Source: DASRBN01 sp035294305 (GTDB taxonomy: Bacteria > Chloroflexota > Ktedonobacteria > Ktedonobacterales > Ktedonobacteraceae). From it: a stretch of 64,000 nucleotides of DNA. How positions within the stretch are numbered: the first letter of the stretch is position 1; each line of letters begins with the position of its first letter. The notes beneath the pieces are model-generated. The model was not told the DNA's origin and searched no databases. It saw nothing but the letters and a program-made list of their open reading frames with translations. Shown here one piece after another: positions 52,156-60,987 of the stretch. The position numbers and the translations under genes are program-made. The stretch covers positions 1-64,000 of the forward strand of contig DATGLD010000048.1 in the NCBI GenBank assembly GCA_035294305.1, written 5' to 3'.

Positions 52156-52893
52156 CTATGTCCCCTGGTGAGGGCGCGGGTCTGTGCCTCGACCTTCTGG
52201 GGCGACAAAACGATAGCCGACTCCTGGCTCTGTAAGCAAATAGCGGGGATGAGCGGGGTCACTCTCAAGCTTCTGGCGCAGCCGATTGATGTATACACGC
52301 AGGTACTCGGCTTCACCTCCGTACTCAGGACCCCAGATGCGTTGCAGCAACACGCGATGAGAGATGACCTTGCCCGCGTGAGTGACCAGCTGCTCCAACA
52401 GTGAAAACTCGATTGGGGAGAGCCGTACTTCCGCCCCTCGCAGGCGCACGATATGCCCGCTCAGGTCGATCTCCAAATCGTCAAAGTGTTTAATGCCCTC
52501 GCTACGAATGACCGGCTCCGGCTGGGTGCGTCGCAAGACGGCGCGCACGCGGGCTAAAAGTTCTTCTACTCCGAAAGGCTTGGTGAGGTAATCATCCGCA
52601 CCAAGATCGAGGGCGGCGACCTTGTCCTTTTCAGCGTCCAATGCGGTCAACACTATGATAGGCACAGACGAGTGCTCGCGCACGCGCTGGCAGACCTCAA
52701 GCCCATCCATGCGCGGCATCATAATATCGAGAATCAACAGGTGCGGGTCTTCCCGCTCATATAGAGCAAGCGCTTCCAACCCGTTACTCGCCTCAAGTAC
52801 CTCGAATCCTCTGGCGCGCAGGTTCCGGCTGATGAAATCTCGCAGTGCAACTTCATCCTCTGCCAGCAGGATACGTTTCGCTCTCGTCGTCAT
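52156..52893 (-). CDS. OmpR/KdpE-type response regulator
   Basis: 245 residues: a receiver domain with the phospho-acceptor Asp56 (LLILDIMMPRMDG), Thr in IIVLTALD and Lys in LTKPFG, then an OmpR-type winged helix (SPIEFSLLEQLVTHAGKVISHRVLLQRIWG). Such regulators dimerise and bind direct repeats 10-11 bp apart. Four GCRTAAAC repeats at 59081-59131 are a candidate target. The cognate kinase is the upstream gene 53083-55881, 189 nt away with a dispersed repeat between. Confidence 0.94.
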   Translation of the reverse strand: MTTRAKRILLAEDEVALRDFISRNLRARGFEVLEASNGLEALALYEREDPHLLILDIMMPRMDGLEVCQRVREHSSVPIIVLTALDAEKDKVAALDLGADDYLTKPFGVEELLARVRAVLRRTQPEPVIRSEGIKHFDDLEIDLSGHIVRLRGAEVRLSPIEFSLLEQLVTHAGKVISHRVLLQRIWGPEYGGEAEYLRVYINRLRQKLESDPAHPRYLLTEPGVGYRFVAPEGRGTDPRPHQGT

Positions 52894-52985
52894 ATGAATC
52901 TCTCTTCCTTACCCTGGTCACTGTCCCTGGATAGATATCCCCTAGAGCGCGGTTCACAGGCATTGAGCTGCCCGTCTCATTGGAA

Positions 52986-53010
52986 AGGCGTCCCCTGGTG
53001 GTCGCCCTCC
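52986..53010. repeat. Dispersed repeat between regulator and kinase genes
   Basis: AGGCGTCCCCTGGTGGTCGCCCTCC, sharing TGGTGGTCGCCC with 48703-48733. It lies in the gap between the kinase stop and the response regulator start. Confidence 0.5.
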
Positions 53011-53082
53011 AGCGCATTCCTTACGGACATCGCATTAAGTGAAGCTATATCCTGGCACCCGCAAGGGATGCCACAACATTTT

Positions 53083-55881
53083 TTAGAGTGTTGTCGCAGC
53101 AGTATTTCCAGCTACCTCTGAAGCCGTGGGCGAGGCGAGCGGCAGCGAGAACGAAATGATAGTGCCCTGGATGCTGCTCTCCGCCCAGATGCTGCCTCCA
53201 TGCGCCTCTACGAAGGCTTTACAAATGGCCAATCCAAGGCCTGTGCCGTTAGAATGCTGCTGGCGTCCATGACGTGCCCGGTAAAACCTCTCAAAGACGT
53301 GTGGCAGTTCATCAGGATCAATACCTGGTCCATTGTCTGAAACTGATACGATCACCATATCGTCCTGTCTCCTGGCACTGATGCTCACTCTACCCGCTCC
53401 ATACAGCAACCCGTTAGCGATGAGGTTTTGGAGTACAACATCTATACGCCCTATATCTATGAAGACTGGTGACAAGGCACCAGGAATCTGTGTGGATATT
53501 GTGAAATCAGGTGAGCTAAGCGCAAACTCACTGATAATTCTGTGTACGAGTTCCTTCAGGCTAGTAGGTGTGCGCTTGAGCAGAAGTAGGCCAGCTTCCT
53601 GACGCGAGAGGTCGAGCAGGTTGCTGACCAGTTGCGCCAATCTATCGGCCTCGCTGCTGATTGCCTGGAGAAAATGGCGCTGATCGGTGAGCGACCAGGC
53701 CACGTCATCCTGAAGCAGCGTTGAGGCATAGCCCTTGATGGCTGTAAGCGGCGTGCGTACCTCGTGGCCGACCGCGGCCAGCAATGTGGTCTTGAACTCG
53801 TCAAGCTCTCGTTCGCGTGTTATATCACGCAGGAGCAGACCACGGCCAATCGCCTGACCAGCCTCGTCCGCGACATCGAATAGTCGCAGATGGATAACGC
53901 GACGACGCTCATTTTGTCGAAACTCGAAAAGCTCCTCAACAGTCTTACCGGATTGCACCCGCCCCAGGGCCGGCTCACTCTCAATATGGTCTACCAGTTT
54001 TGATCGTAAGGCGTTGTAAAGAACGTCAATCTGCTTTCCCTCTAACGCGTCTATGGACAAGCCTGCGATTGAACTGGCGCCCATATTCGCATACAGCACT
54101 ATTCCATCAATGCCCGTCAGTACCAGCCCATCGCTCATACTGCCCATAATCGCCGCCAGCGTCTGTTTCTCCTTAGAGGCCTGCTGATACAATTGCTCGT
54201 TTTCCTGAGCAACCTGGCGCAGTCGTTCATCGCTGCGCTCATAGAGAACGGCATGCTCCCATGCAAGGGTGGCATAGTTGGCGAACATGAGCAGCAGATC
54301 GATCTCGTTCTGGCCGAAAGGACGAGGTTCGGTACGATGCACTAGCAAAACAACACCGCCGGCATGACGACTAATAATTGGGATGGCCAGTACACAGCGA
54401 TACCCCTCCTCATAGGACAGTGATGTAGTATCATGACTATGCAGTTTCTGGATCGGCCTCCCCTCACGTAGCGCAAGCACTGCCGGCGAACTGGAATCCT
54501 CAGGCGATATCGAGAGGGTGGCATCGTAGTGTGTGCTATGGCCGATGCTTTCGAGAACGCGCAGCACGCCCTGCTCATCTGGTAAGAGTATGGCAGCGGC
54601 CTGTAGATCTACCAGTCGCAGCACCTCACGAATGATCTTTCCGACGACGGCATGTGGTTCGAGCGACCTGACAACGGCGTTTGAGGTTTCTAGCAATGTT
54701 CGCAGTTCGCCGAGCTTTTTTAGTCCATCGCGCTCCAGGCGAACAAGTGAACGAGCAAGGTTTCCAACCTCATCATCACGCTCAGCAAGAATGACAGTAT
54801 CATTTGAGATAGACTCCTCAGAGGTCGGCAGCACCTGGTGCTGAATGGCAAGCGTATGCAGTGGACGGATGACCTTGACGAGCAAGATGAGCCAGAAGAG
54901 CATACCACCAATAGTGAAGAGCAGGGCGGTAATCAGCAGCCAGAGTTGGAACTGCCTGACGACAGCTAGCGCCTCGCTAACGGGCCGCTGTACTACTACA
55001 GTCCAGCCTGTTTGCGGCACAGGTACGGCGCTAAACAACCAGTCCTGGCCATCGGGTCCCATACCGACCTGCGAATTAGCGTGGCCTTGCATAGCCTGAT
55101 TAGTTCCGGGTAATTCCCCCGATACATTCTGCAAAATGCGTACTTGAAAAGAAGGTTCCGGATAAGAAGTTGCTACAACTTCGCTGTTTCCGTCAATGAT
55201 ATCGATTCTCAGATTTCTGCCTTGCTTCTGTTGCGCGTTCACAACACTCTGTAATGGCTCGCTGAGTTCCTTAAGAGAGAGGCTGATGGCAATAATGCCG
55301 ACCAATGTATTGCTGTGTACATGTATCGGCCCTGCCACAGTTCCTGTATGTGGCTGCCGGGGATTGCAGTTGATCAATAGATCGCCATAAATGCGCTCAG
55401 CAATCATAACGCCTGCATTGGCAATTGGTTCAATTGCTAAACCCACCTCCATAGCCGGATCCGGCTTCGGCGACGCAAGCGCTTGCTGGACGACACCGGG
55501 CGGCGAGAATTCTGCTCCTATCGCAATTGGCTGGGGAAATGAGACACAAATACCACCGAAAGAATCGAGCCAGTAGACAGCATCTATATCCCGGCGAGCA
55601 GCTTTAAAGGCCTGGAAGATAGTTATTACCTCAGCAGGTGTTTCTGCTTTCGCTACTTGCGGGCCTAACTGCTTGAGCGCATCTGTGGCATCACTCAATT
55701 GCAAGCCGGTCTCAAGCGCGAGCCCCTGCGCCAGAGCCTGGTCTGATGCCTGAGCGTCATTGCTGAGCTGTTGGGCGACGACGGCATTCACTCCTACTCC
55801 GCCTAGCAAAACGATGAGAACAAATAACAGATAGACACTTAGTAGTTGGATAAGGAGCGATCGATGCATAAAAGAGAGCAT
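53083..55881 (-). CDS. Sensor histidine kinase with dCache, HAMP, GAF and PAS domains
   Basis: Hybrid-free kinase of about 932 residues: TM1 (about 8-30), an extracellular region of about 280 residues with dCache-like features (YWLDSFGGICVSFPQP), TM2 (about 312-338), HAMP (about 340-400), GAF (about 420-570), PAS (about 590-690), HisKA with VGHEVRTPLTAIKG (His near 705), and HATPase with LIANGLLYG, DNGPGID and GTGLGLAI. Start ATG 55881 has AGGAG upstream; the open frame to 56001 adds a non-membrane stretch. It pairs with the OmpR-type regulator. Located directly after the ABC importer genes, it probably senses their ligand or a related signal (inference). Confidence 0.92.
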   Translation of the reverse strand: MLSFMHRSLLIQLLSVYLLFVLIVLLGGVGVNAVVAQQLSNDAQASDQALAQGLALETGLQLSDATDALKQLGPQVAKAETPAEVITIFQAFKAARRDIDAVYWLDSFGGICVSFPQPIAIGAEFSPPGVVQQALASPKPDPAMEVGLAIEPIANAGVMIAERIYGDLLINCNPRQPHTGTVAGPIHVHSNTLVGIIAISLSLKELSEPLQSVVNAQQKQGRNLRIDIIDGNSEVVATSYPEPSFQVRILQNVSGELPGTNQAMQGHANSQVGMGPDGQDWLFSAVPVPQTGWTVVVQRPVSEALAVVRQFQLWLLITALLFTIGGMLFWLILLVKVIRPLHTLAIQHQVLPTSEESISNDTVILAERDDEVGNLARSLVRLERDGLKKLGELRTLLETSNAVVRSLEPHAVVGKIIREVLRLVDLQAAAILLPDEQGVLRVLESIGHSTHYDATLSISPEDSSSPAVLALREGRPIQKLHSHDTTSLSYEEGYRCVLAIPIISRHAGGVVLLVHRTEPRPFGQNEIDLLLMFANYATLAWEHAVLYERSDERLRQVAQENEQLYQQASKEKQTLAAIMGSMSDGLVLTGIDGIVLYANMGASSIAGLSIDALEGKQIDVLYNALRSKLVDHIESEPALGRVQSGKTVEELFEFRQNERRRVIHLRLFDVADEAGQAIGRGLLLRDITRERELDEFKTTLLAAVGHEVRTPLTAIKGYASTLLQDDVAWSLTDQRHFLQAISSEADRLAQLVSNLLDLSRQEAGLLLLKRTPTSLKELVHRIISEFALSSPDFTISTQIPGALSPVFIDIGRIDVVLQNLIANGLLYGAGRVSISARRQDDMVIVSVSDNGPGIDPDELPHVFERFYRARHGRQQHSNGTGLGLAICKAFVEAHGGSIWAESSIQGTIISFSLPLASPTASEVAGNTAATTL

Positions 55882-55999
55882 AGCGCGTACACTCCTGGAT
55901 GAGCTTTGCCGTGCTTCTAGCCATCCAATAACATATCCAGTCTCAAGGAGTAATATACTGATTATACTATTTTGGCTGACCTGGAAATGTCTTACGCTC

Positions 56000-56037
56000 A
56001 TGGCTCAAGCGCTGACCATCGTTAGCGCTTGAGCCAT
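56000..56037 (-). terminator. Perfect 14-bp hairpin between the solute-binding-protein gene and the kinase
   Basis: ATGGCTCAAGCGCT / AGCGCTTGAGCCAT with a 10-nt loop, just after the binding-protein stop. There is no T-run, so it may be a Rho-dependent or processing structure rather than a classical terminator. Confidence 0.55.
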
Positions 56038-56049
56038 AAGAACCGGTGT

Positions 56050-57099
56050 TTAGCTTGCGCTGTTTACGAATTCGTTCGTATAGGTCAAACTCAGATCAAT
56101 CTGCTTGCTCTGTGGGATCAGGTTGCTCTGGTATTCTATGTTGAGCACTGATTGCGGTGCGCCTGCTGGCATCAGACCATCAGGACTGTAGATGGCCTTC
56201 TGGTTTTGCAACGCCTGGACATAGAGGGCTTTGTTGCCGGCATAATAATCGGGGGGCATCATGTCGGCGATCTGCTCAGCTGTATGCGTCTGGATCCACT
56301 TCAGTGTCTTGACGTAGGCATCCACCAGCTTCTGCACAACATCCTTGTGGCTGTTGACGTAACTGTTCTCCATGAACAGGCAGATGAACGGATAGGCTCC
56401 ACCGAGAGCTGCCTCTGTAGTTTGTGGTGAACGCAGGTCAACCAGGACTTTGCCAAGACCAGATGCCAGGATACGCGAGATCGTTGGTTCGGTGGTCATT
56501 CCGGCATCGATCTTGCCCTGTTGCAGCGCTGCGATAAAGGTATCACCTGCGCCCACTGGAACGAAATGTACCTGGCTGGCGGAAATCCCGGCATTGTGCA
56601 GCAATGCCGTGGTCAGCGTTTGCGTACCTGAACCGAGTTCTGTTACGCCCAGGTTCTTCCCTTTCAGGTCCTTAACGGAATGAATCTGGTTGGCCTCTTT
56701 GGCGGAAATGACTTCGGCCTCTCCAGGCGCGACATTCAAGAGCACCACGGACTCCATTTGCTTGCCAGCCGCTTGCAGTTCGATAGTATGGTTGTAGGAT
56801 CCTGAGCCTGCATCTACCTGGCCCGCCAGCACCTCATTCTCCGACGATTGCCCCGAGGCCTCGTCGATCAATGTGACATCAAGCCCCTCCTGTTTAAAGT
56901 ACCCGAGTTGCTGGGTAAGCATGTTCGGAAGATAAATTTGTTTGCTGAGGCCACCAACCATAATTTTGAGAGGGATGGGGCTATTTGAACTTCCACCCCC
57001 CGTGCTAGTACTGTTACTACCGCACGCACTCAAGATCAGCACTAAAATGATGCCCGTAATCAGGCCGCTGAGTCCAAGCCTCCGATTCCATACCTTCAT
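56050..57099 (-). CDS. ABC substrate-binding lipoprotein, SsuA/NMT1-like
   Basis: 349-residue periplasmic-type binding protein anchored by the lipobox LILSAC (Cys near residue 26), with a Ser/Gly linker. The fold signatures VGGLSKQIYLPNMLTQQLGYFKQEGL, VKDLKGKNLGVTELGSGTQ and GKIDAGMTTEPT belong to the nitrate/sulfonate/taurine/thiamine-precursor (NMT1/THI5) group. The ligand is not readable; adjacent MOSC and molybdoenzyme genes elsewhere are not enough to assign nitrate. A hairpin separates it from the permease gene upstream, which may set a higher or lower dose of this subunit. Confidence 0.88.
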   Translation of the reverse strand: MKVWNRRLGLSGLITGIILVLILSACGSNSTSTGGGSSNSPIPLKIMVGGLSKQIYLPNMLTQQLGYFKQEGLDVTLIDEASGQSSENEVLAGQVDAGSGSYNHTIELQAAGKQMESVVLLNVAPGEAEVISAKEANQIHSVKDLKGKNLGVTELGSGTQTLTTALLHNAGISASQVHFVPVGAGDTFIAALQQGKIDAGMTTEPTISRILASGLGKVLVDLRSPQTTEAALGGAYPFICLFMENSYVNSHKDVVQKLVDAYVKTLKWIQTHTAEQIADMMPPDYYAGNKALYVQALQNQKAIYSPDGLMPAGAPQSVLNIEYQSNLIPQSKQIDLSLTYTNEFVNSAS

Positions 57100-57205
57100 T
57101 GGTCTCCTCCTAATCTTTATTGGTCATGAGTATGACCGGTTTACCTTACTTACGATGCCATTGATCGTAAGTATTCTTGCTAGAGCGATCTTTGCCGGTA
57201 GAACC

Positions 57206-57226
57206 TGGCGCCTTTTGCAGGCGCCA
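57206..57226. repeat. Hairpin within a GTAGGG-type repeat region
   Basis: TGGCGCC / GGCGCCA stem with 7-nt loop in the permease to binding-protein gap; the flank ACCCCTACATGGGA (57235 onward) resembles the dispersed repeats. No T-run. Confidence 0.45.
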
Positions 57227-57257
57227 CTAGACTTTACCCCTACATGGGACGATAAAA

Positions 57258-58130
57258 CTAGATGGTCGCATCGTTGACGGTGCTGGGTCGCCACCTGAGC
57301 AAGCGACGTTCCAGTGCTGTGACGAGAGCCTCAGTGACTAAAGCAACCACAGCCAGAATTGCCATTGCCGCGAAAACACCATTGACGTTGAAGGTGGCTC
57401 CTGCGGTCTGGATCATCAGGCCAATGCCCTGGATCGAACCTATAAACTCACCGACCACGGCACCAACAAGCGCAAAGCTAAAACTCGTGTGCATACTGGC
57501 AATGATCCAGGTAAGCGCGGACGGAATGATCACCTGCGTCGTGAGCTTGCTCGGATTGGCGCCAAGGATGCGTGCATTGGCAAGCAAGCTACGATCGACC
57601 TCGCGCACGCCTTGAAAGGCGTTGAAAAACACAATGAAGAAGACTAAGACAACCGCCAGCGCAACCTTCGATTGTATCCCCAGGCCAAATCCGATGGCAA
57701 AGAGTGGTGCCAGGGTGACACGCGGGATGGAATTAGCTGCCTTGATATAGGGACCAAGTACATCGGCGAGGAAACGATTCCGTCCAAGTATGATGCCGAA
57801 CGTAACACCAAGCACGGCGCCGATAATGAAACCGAGAATGGTCTCTTCCAACGTGGTAGCGATCTGTTCCCACAGCGGACCTTGCGCCGTTCCCTGCGTA
57901 ACCCAGGTGACAAGCTGCGCCCAGATTCCCGAGGGCTGCCCCCAAAAGAATGGGTCGATGACGCCGACGCTGGTGAGGAGTTGCCACCCTCCGATGATCA
58001 CTACCAGGATTAGCACGCGCAGGCTATTGACGATGATACGTCGGCGGCGGCGAGCCGCAATGACCGATGGCACTACTGCATTCTCGCGAACGCCGTTGAT
58101 AGTTTCAGGCTCGTTGCTTATTACGTTCAT
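57258..58130 (-). CDS. ABC permease, SsuC/TauC-like
   Basis: 290-residue integral membrane permease with about six helices and the BPD_transp_1 domain; the cytoplasmic coupling loop is in VREVDRSLLANARILGANPSKLTTQVIIPSAL (EAA-like). It partners the ATPase and the binding protein. The start overlaps the ATPase end by 26 nt; AGGAGG lies 12 nt upstream. Nitrate/sulfonate/taurine family by likeness. Confidence 0.92.
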   Translation of the reverse strand: MNVISNEPETINGVRENAVVPSVIAARRRRRIIVNSLRVLILVVIIGGWQLLTSVGVIDPFFWGQPSGIWAQLVTWVTQGTAQGPLWEQIATTLEETILGFIIGAVLGVTFGIILGRNRFLADVLGPYIKAANSIPRVTLAPLFAIGFGLGIQSKVALAVVLVFFIVFFNAFQGVREVDRSLLANARILGANPSKLTTQVIIPSALTWIIASMHTSFSFALVGAVVGEFIGSIQGIGLMIQTAGATFNVNGVFAAMAILAVVALVTEALVTALERRLLRWRPSTVNDATI

Positions 58131-58956
58131 AGCTAATCAATACCTCCTCGCGCAAGTCTTCCCAGATGCGCTGGTACAATTCGACAAAACGGGCATCGAA
58201 ACGGATGTCCTCCACTTTGCGCGGGCGAGGCAGGTCGATGGTATAAATACCCTTGACGGTGGCCGGCCCGGCAGTGAGGACGCAGACGCGATCAGCGAGA
58301 GAAATGGCCTCCTCCAGATCATGCGTGACAAAGACGACCGAAGCCTTGAGAGAAGACCAGAGCGTGAGTAACTCATCTTCCATCAAAGTGCGAGTCTGCA
58401 CATCGAGAGCACTGAAAGGTTCATCCATCAGCAGAATCTGTGGCTCATTGATAAAGGTCTGAGCCAGTGCGACACGCTTGCGCATGCCACCTGAGAGCTG
58501 GTACGGATAGCGATCCTCGAAACCGGCCAAGCCAACTCGTGCTATCCACTCACGCGCCTTCTTACGTGCCTCGCTTTTGGACTGGCCGCGGAACAATGGG
58601 CCGGTAGCTACATTATTGAGGACATTCTTCCAGGGAAAAACGGCATCCGACTGGAACACATAGCCGATACGCGGATCAATACCCTGCACAGGTTCGCCCA
58701 TGATCTGTACTACGCCCTCGCTCGTTTTTTCCAGACCAGAGATAAGCCCCAGTGTAGTGGATTTGCCGCATCCGGTCGGACCAACTATGGCAAGGAACTC
58801 GCCAGAGGCAACTGACAGGTTGATAGCGTGAATGGCAGTATATACTTTGCCAGCTGGCGTCAGAAAGCGCTTCGTAACATCATGTAATTCGATGGCTGTC
58901 GTCGTGCGGTTCTGCGTATCTTGGGTTTGTGTCATGGCAGTTAATTCTTTCATCAT
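58105..58956 (-). CDS. ABC ATP-binding protein, SsuB/TauB-like
   Basis: About 283-residue ATPase of the nitrate/sulfonate/taurine transporters. Seen: Walker A GPTGCGKST, Q-loop FQSDAVFPW, signature LSGGMRKRVALAQ, Walker B LLMDEPFSALD and the switch VTHDLEEA. ATG 58956 is preferred (AAGGA 7 nt upstream) over earlier starts to 58986. First gene of the importer operon, whose promoter carries the direct repeats at 59081-59131. Confidence 0.93.
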   Translation of the reverse strand: MMKELTAMTQTQDTQNRTTTAIELHDVTKRFLTPAGKVYTAIHAINLSVASGEFLAIVGPTGCGKSTTLGLISGLEKTSEGVVQIMGEPVQGIDPRIGYVFQSDAVFPWKNVLNNVATGPLFRGQSKSEARKKAREWIARVGLAGFEDRYPYQLSGGMRKRVALAQTFINEPQILLMDEPFSALDVQTRTLMEDELLTLWSSLKASVVFVTHDLEEAISLADRVCVLTAGPATVKGIYTIDLPRPRKVEDIRFDARFVELYQRIWEDLREEVLISYERNKQRA

Positions 58957-59065
58957 ACCAGGTTCCTTTTTCATAATCCCGCTCACGAAAAACGTCTATA
59001 CGTACCCATCCTGAGCATTCTCACGCCATGCTGGTGGATGAACCGTACTCACAGTTTCTGGAGAA

Positions 59066-59131
59066 AGTGTAATCAATCAGGCGTAAACGACGCATAAACG
59101 TGGTGGCCTGTCGCATAAACAACGCGTAAAC
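59066..59131 (-). promoter_or_regulatory. Importer promoter with four GCRTAAAC direct repeats
   Basis: GCGTAAAC at 59081-59088 and 59124-59131, GCATAAAC at 59092-59099 and 59113-59120 (GTTTAYGC on the minus strand). Offsets are 11, 21 and 11 bp, i.e. the same helix face. A -10-like TACACT (59071-59066) follows 9 nt after the last copy with no -35 hexamer, as in PhoB/KdpE-type activated promoters. The likely binder is the response regulator at 52156-52893 (inference). Confidence 0.65.
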
Positions 59132-59378
59132 ATTTACCTGTCTCTTCACAGTCGATTTCTTTGTCATTGGGAAGTCAGTTTTATGAGAAGGATAGGTAAA
59201 AGATCAGGTAGGAGCGTTTCAGGAAGGAAAAAGTACATCGATCTGTTCATAAGAAACAGGTGGCATCTATGAGGTGGCATGCCGGAGAAGAGAAACCAGG
59301 GCTTCCTCCCATAAAGAGACAAACCGGTCAGCAAGGGAACAAGCACAATAACCGGTATACAGGCCGAAAGACAAATTG
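59132..59378. other. Intergenic region between importer promoter and the small unknown gene
   Basis: Nothing recognisable apart from scattered A-rich sequence; the frames here lack ribosome-binding sites. Confidence 0.45.
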
Positions 59379-59406
59379 AGGGCCAGCCCTGGACGGGGCT
59401 AGCCCT
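59379..59406 (-). terminator. Terminator hairpin overlapping a stop codon
   Basis: AGGGC and TAGCCC pair with GGGCTG and GCCCT around a short loop; the TAG stop of the gene ending at 59399 lies in the stem. Followed on the minus strand by CAATTTGTCTTTC. Confidence 0.55.
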
Positions 59407-59749
59407 TCTTTTTGTCGCGTTCCTTTTTGGCTTTGTAGAACGACTTTGGCTTGGGATGCCGCTCGGTATCCTCATATGCTGCCGGGGCGGCATCTTCGCG
59501 CGCGCTGACTTCGGTTTCATCGCGCTCGCTGAGAAGCTCTTGCAGGTCATTGTAGATGTTGTAATTGTCGCTGGCCTCGCGCATGCGCAACATGTGGCGG
59601 AGAACCTGCACCTGTGTGATGCTGGTCTTGTCACCGCGCGCCGCCTCTGCCCTTTTAATAAGTTTCTCGACCAGGTCCATGCTGTCGTCGTGCGCGCCAA
59701 TACCTTCCAGGCGTTCGCGGACGACGAGTAGTTGCTCATAGAGATTCAT
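59399..59749 (-). CDS. Unknown small charged protein
   Basis: About 116 residues from ATG 59749, with GGGAGG 12 nt upstream; the frame is open to 59869 but that part has no ribosome-binding site. Soluble, helical and highly charged, with a Lys-rich C-terminal tail (KAKKERDKKKG) that could bind nucleic acid. No known family recognised. Confidence 0.65.
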   Translation of the reverse strand: MNLYEQLLVVRERLEGIGAHDDSMDLVEKLIKRAEAARGDKTSITQVQVLRHMLRMREASDNYNIYNDLQELLSERDETEVSAREDAAPAAYEDTERHPKPKSFYKAKKERDKKKG

Positions 59750-59881
59750 AGCTGCTATATCCCTCCCGATAATGGGCATGATTACGATTCCCGATTGCCG
59801 AAAGGTATGGTAACACAGCATGGGATGGGCGTCAAATAGATTGGTACTCATAGACGGGCGTGCGACCACGCGAGTGCGTTC

Positions 59882-60751
59882 CTATGAGCGTTTCTTCAAG
59901 CTGAAATTCGGTGAATCGGCTACCTCGATGATTTCGACAGCATCACCCAGCCGAATTCTGCCCTGCTGCTCATGTATCAGATTCTGGCCAAACATGACAC
60001 CACGTACAGCATGGCGGTATGTCGAGAGCGTTTTTAACGGTTCCTTGCCCCTTTCCGCAGTGGTCTGATCCGTAGTTGGAATTTCACAACGCGCGCATGG
60101 TTTGACTATATGAAACGTGATATCTCTAATGCGAATAGTTCGCCAGGTGTCCTCGGCATAAGGCGATGTATTTTGCACGACGATATTTGGTCGAAAGCGA
60201 TTCATGGGGATTGGCTGCTTCAGGCGGGCATTCAGATCATCAAGCGAGGCCCGGGTTATGAGCAGGAATGGGAAGCCATCGGCAAATCCTACCTCGTCAC
60301 GCTGGCTTATAGCATAGCGAGGATCAACGGGTCTTGTAGCGTCCTCAGGCAACCTTACCAGGCGGCAGGCGGTATCTAGAAAGGCGCTGAACCACGCAGC
60401 GATATCATCGCCCTGGTCTACGGCCACGCAGCTATCATCCCAGATAAAAACCTCGCGTCTTTTTCCCGCCCGGAAAGGAGTAATCGTCATTGCTTGCATG
60501 CCAGGAGCCTGTAACCTCAGCGCGCCATCCCCGGCGAGGGCAGGTGTAATAAGGGCCATGCGGGGCTGTTCGCGTTGCGTGATAAAGTAGCCGAGCGGAT
60601 CGACGAGCATGTACGCGCGGTCGTGATAAAAACCCCTCGGGCCTATGCGAGCGGTTTCCAACGTGATTCCCGCGCACGATTTGATGGGATAAACGTTTAA
60701 TTCTGAAACGATGGGCGTTGAAGATAATGCATCGCTCTTTTCAATAGACAT
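59882..60751 (-). CDS. MOSC-domain protein (YcbX/mARC-like)
   Basis: 289 residues: the N-terminal beta-barrel domain (LNVYPIKSCAGITL, GFYHDRAYMLVD) and C-terminal MOSC domain (NRFRPNIVV, KPCARCEIPTTDQTT with the conserved Cys that ligates molybdenum). Relatives such as YcbX and mARC reduce N-hydroxylated compounds using molybdenum cofactor. No electron-transfer domain is fused. It is a single gene, separated by short gaps from its neighbours. Confidence 0.9.
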   Translation of the reverse strand: MSIEKSDALSSTPIVSELNVYPIKSCAGITLETARIGPRGFYHDRAYMLVDPLGYFITQREQPRMALITPALAGDGALRLQAPGMQAMTITPFRAGKRREVFIWDDSCVAVDQGDDIAAWFSAFLDTACRLVRLPEDATRPVDPRYAISQRDEVGFADGFPFLLITRASLDDLNARLKQPIPMNRFRPNIVVQNTSPYAEDTWRTIRIRDITFHIVKPCARCEIPTTDQTTAERGKEPLKTLSTYRHAVRGVMFGQNLIHEQQGRIRLGDAVEIIEVADSPNFSLKKRS

Positions 60752-60918
60752 AACGAATCTCTCTTTGCTTTCTGCACCACTAGAGGGTGATAGAGGAACA
60801 TGGAGCGACTTTTATTATACATCATAAGCCAGGGCTTAGAGGTGCGAAATCGCCGTTATAGCGCACAATTAGAGCGATGGTGAGTAGTCTCGCTCCAGGG
60901 TCCTATGGAGATTGAAAA

Positions 60919-60949
60919 GAGCCTGGCACCTCTTATTGATGCCAGGCTC
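60919..60949 (-). terminator. Rho-independent terminator after the beta-propeller gene
   Basis: 10-bp stem GAGCCTGGCA / TGCCAGGCTC with 11-nt loop, followed by TTTTC on the minus strand. Confidence 0.75.
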
Positions 60950-60987
60950 GATGGACGCGATGGGATGAAGATGGCAGATAGATCGAG

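Noticed and set aside
59041..59131. GCRTAAAC array as a CRISPR
   Set aside because: The units are 8 nt with non-spacer intervals of 3 to 13 nt, far too short for CRISPR repeats and spacers, and it sits in a promoter.
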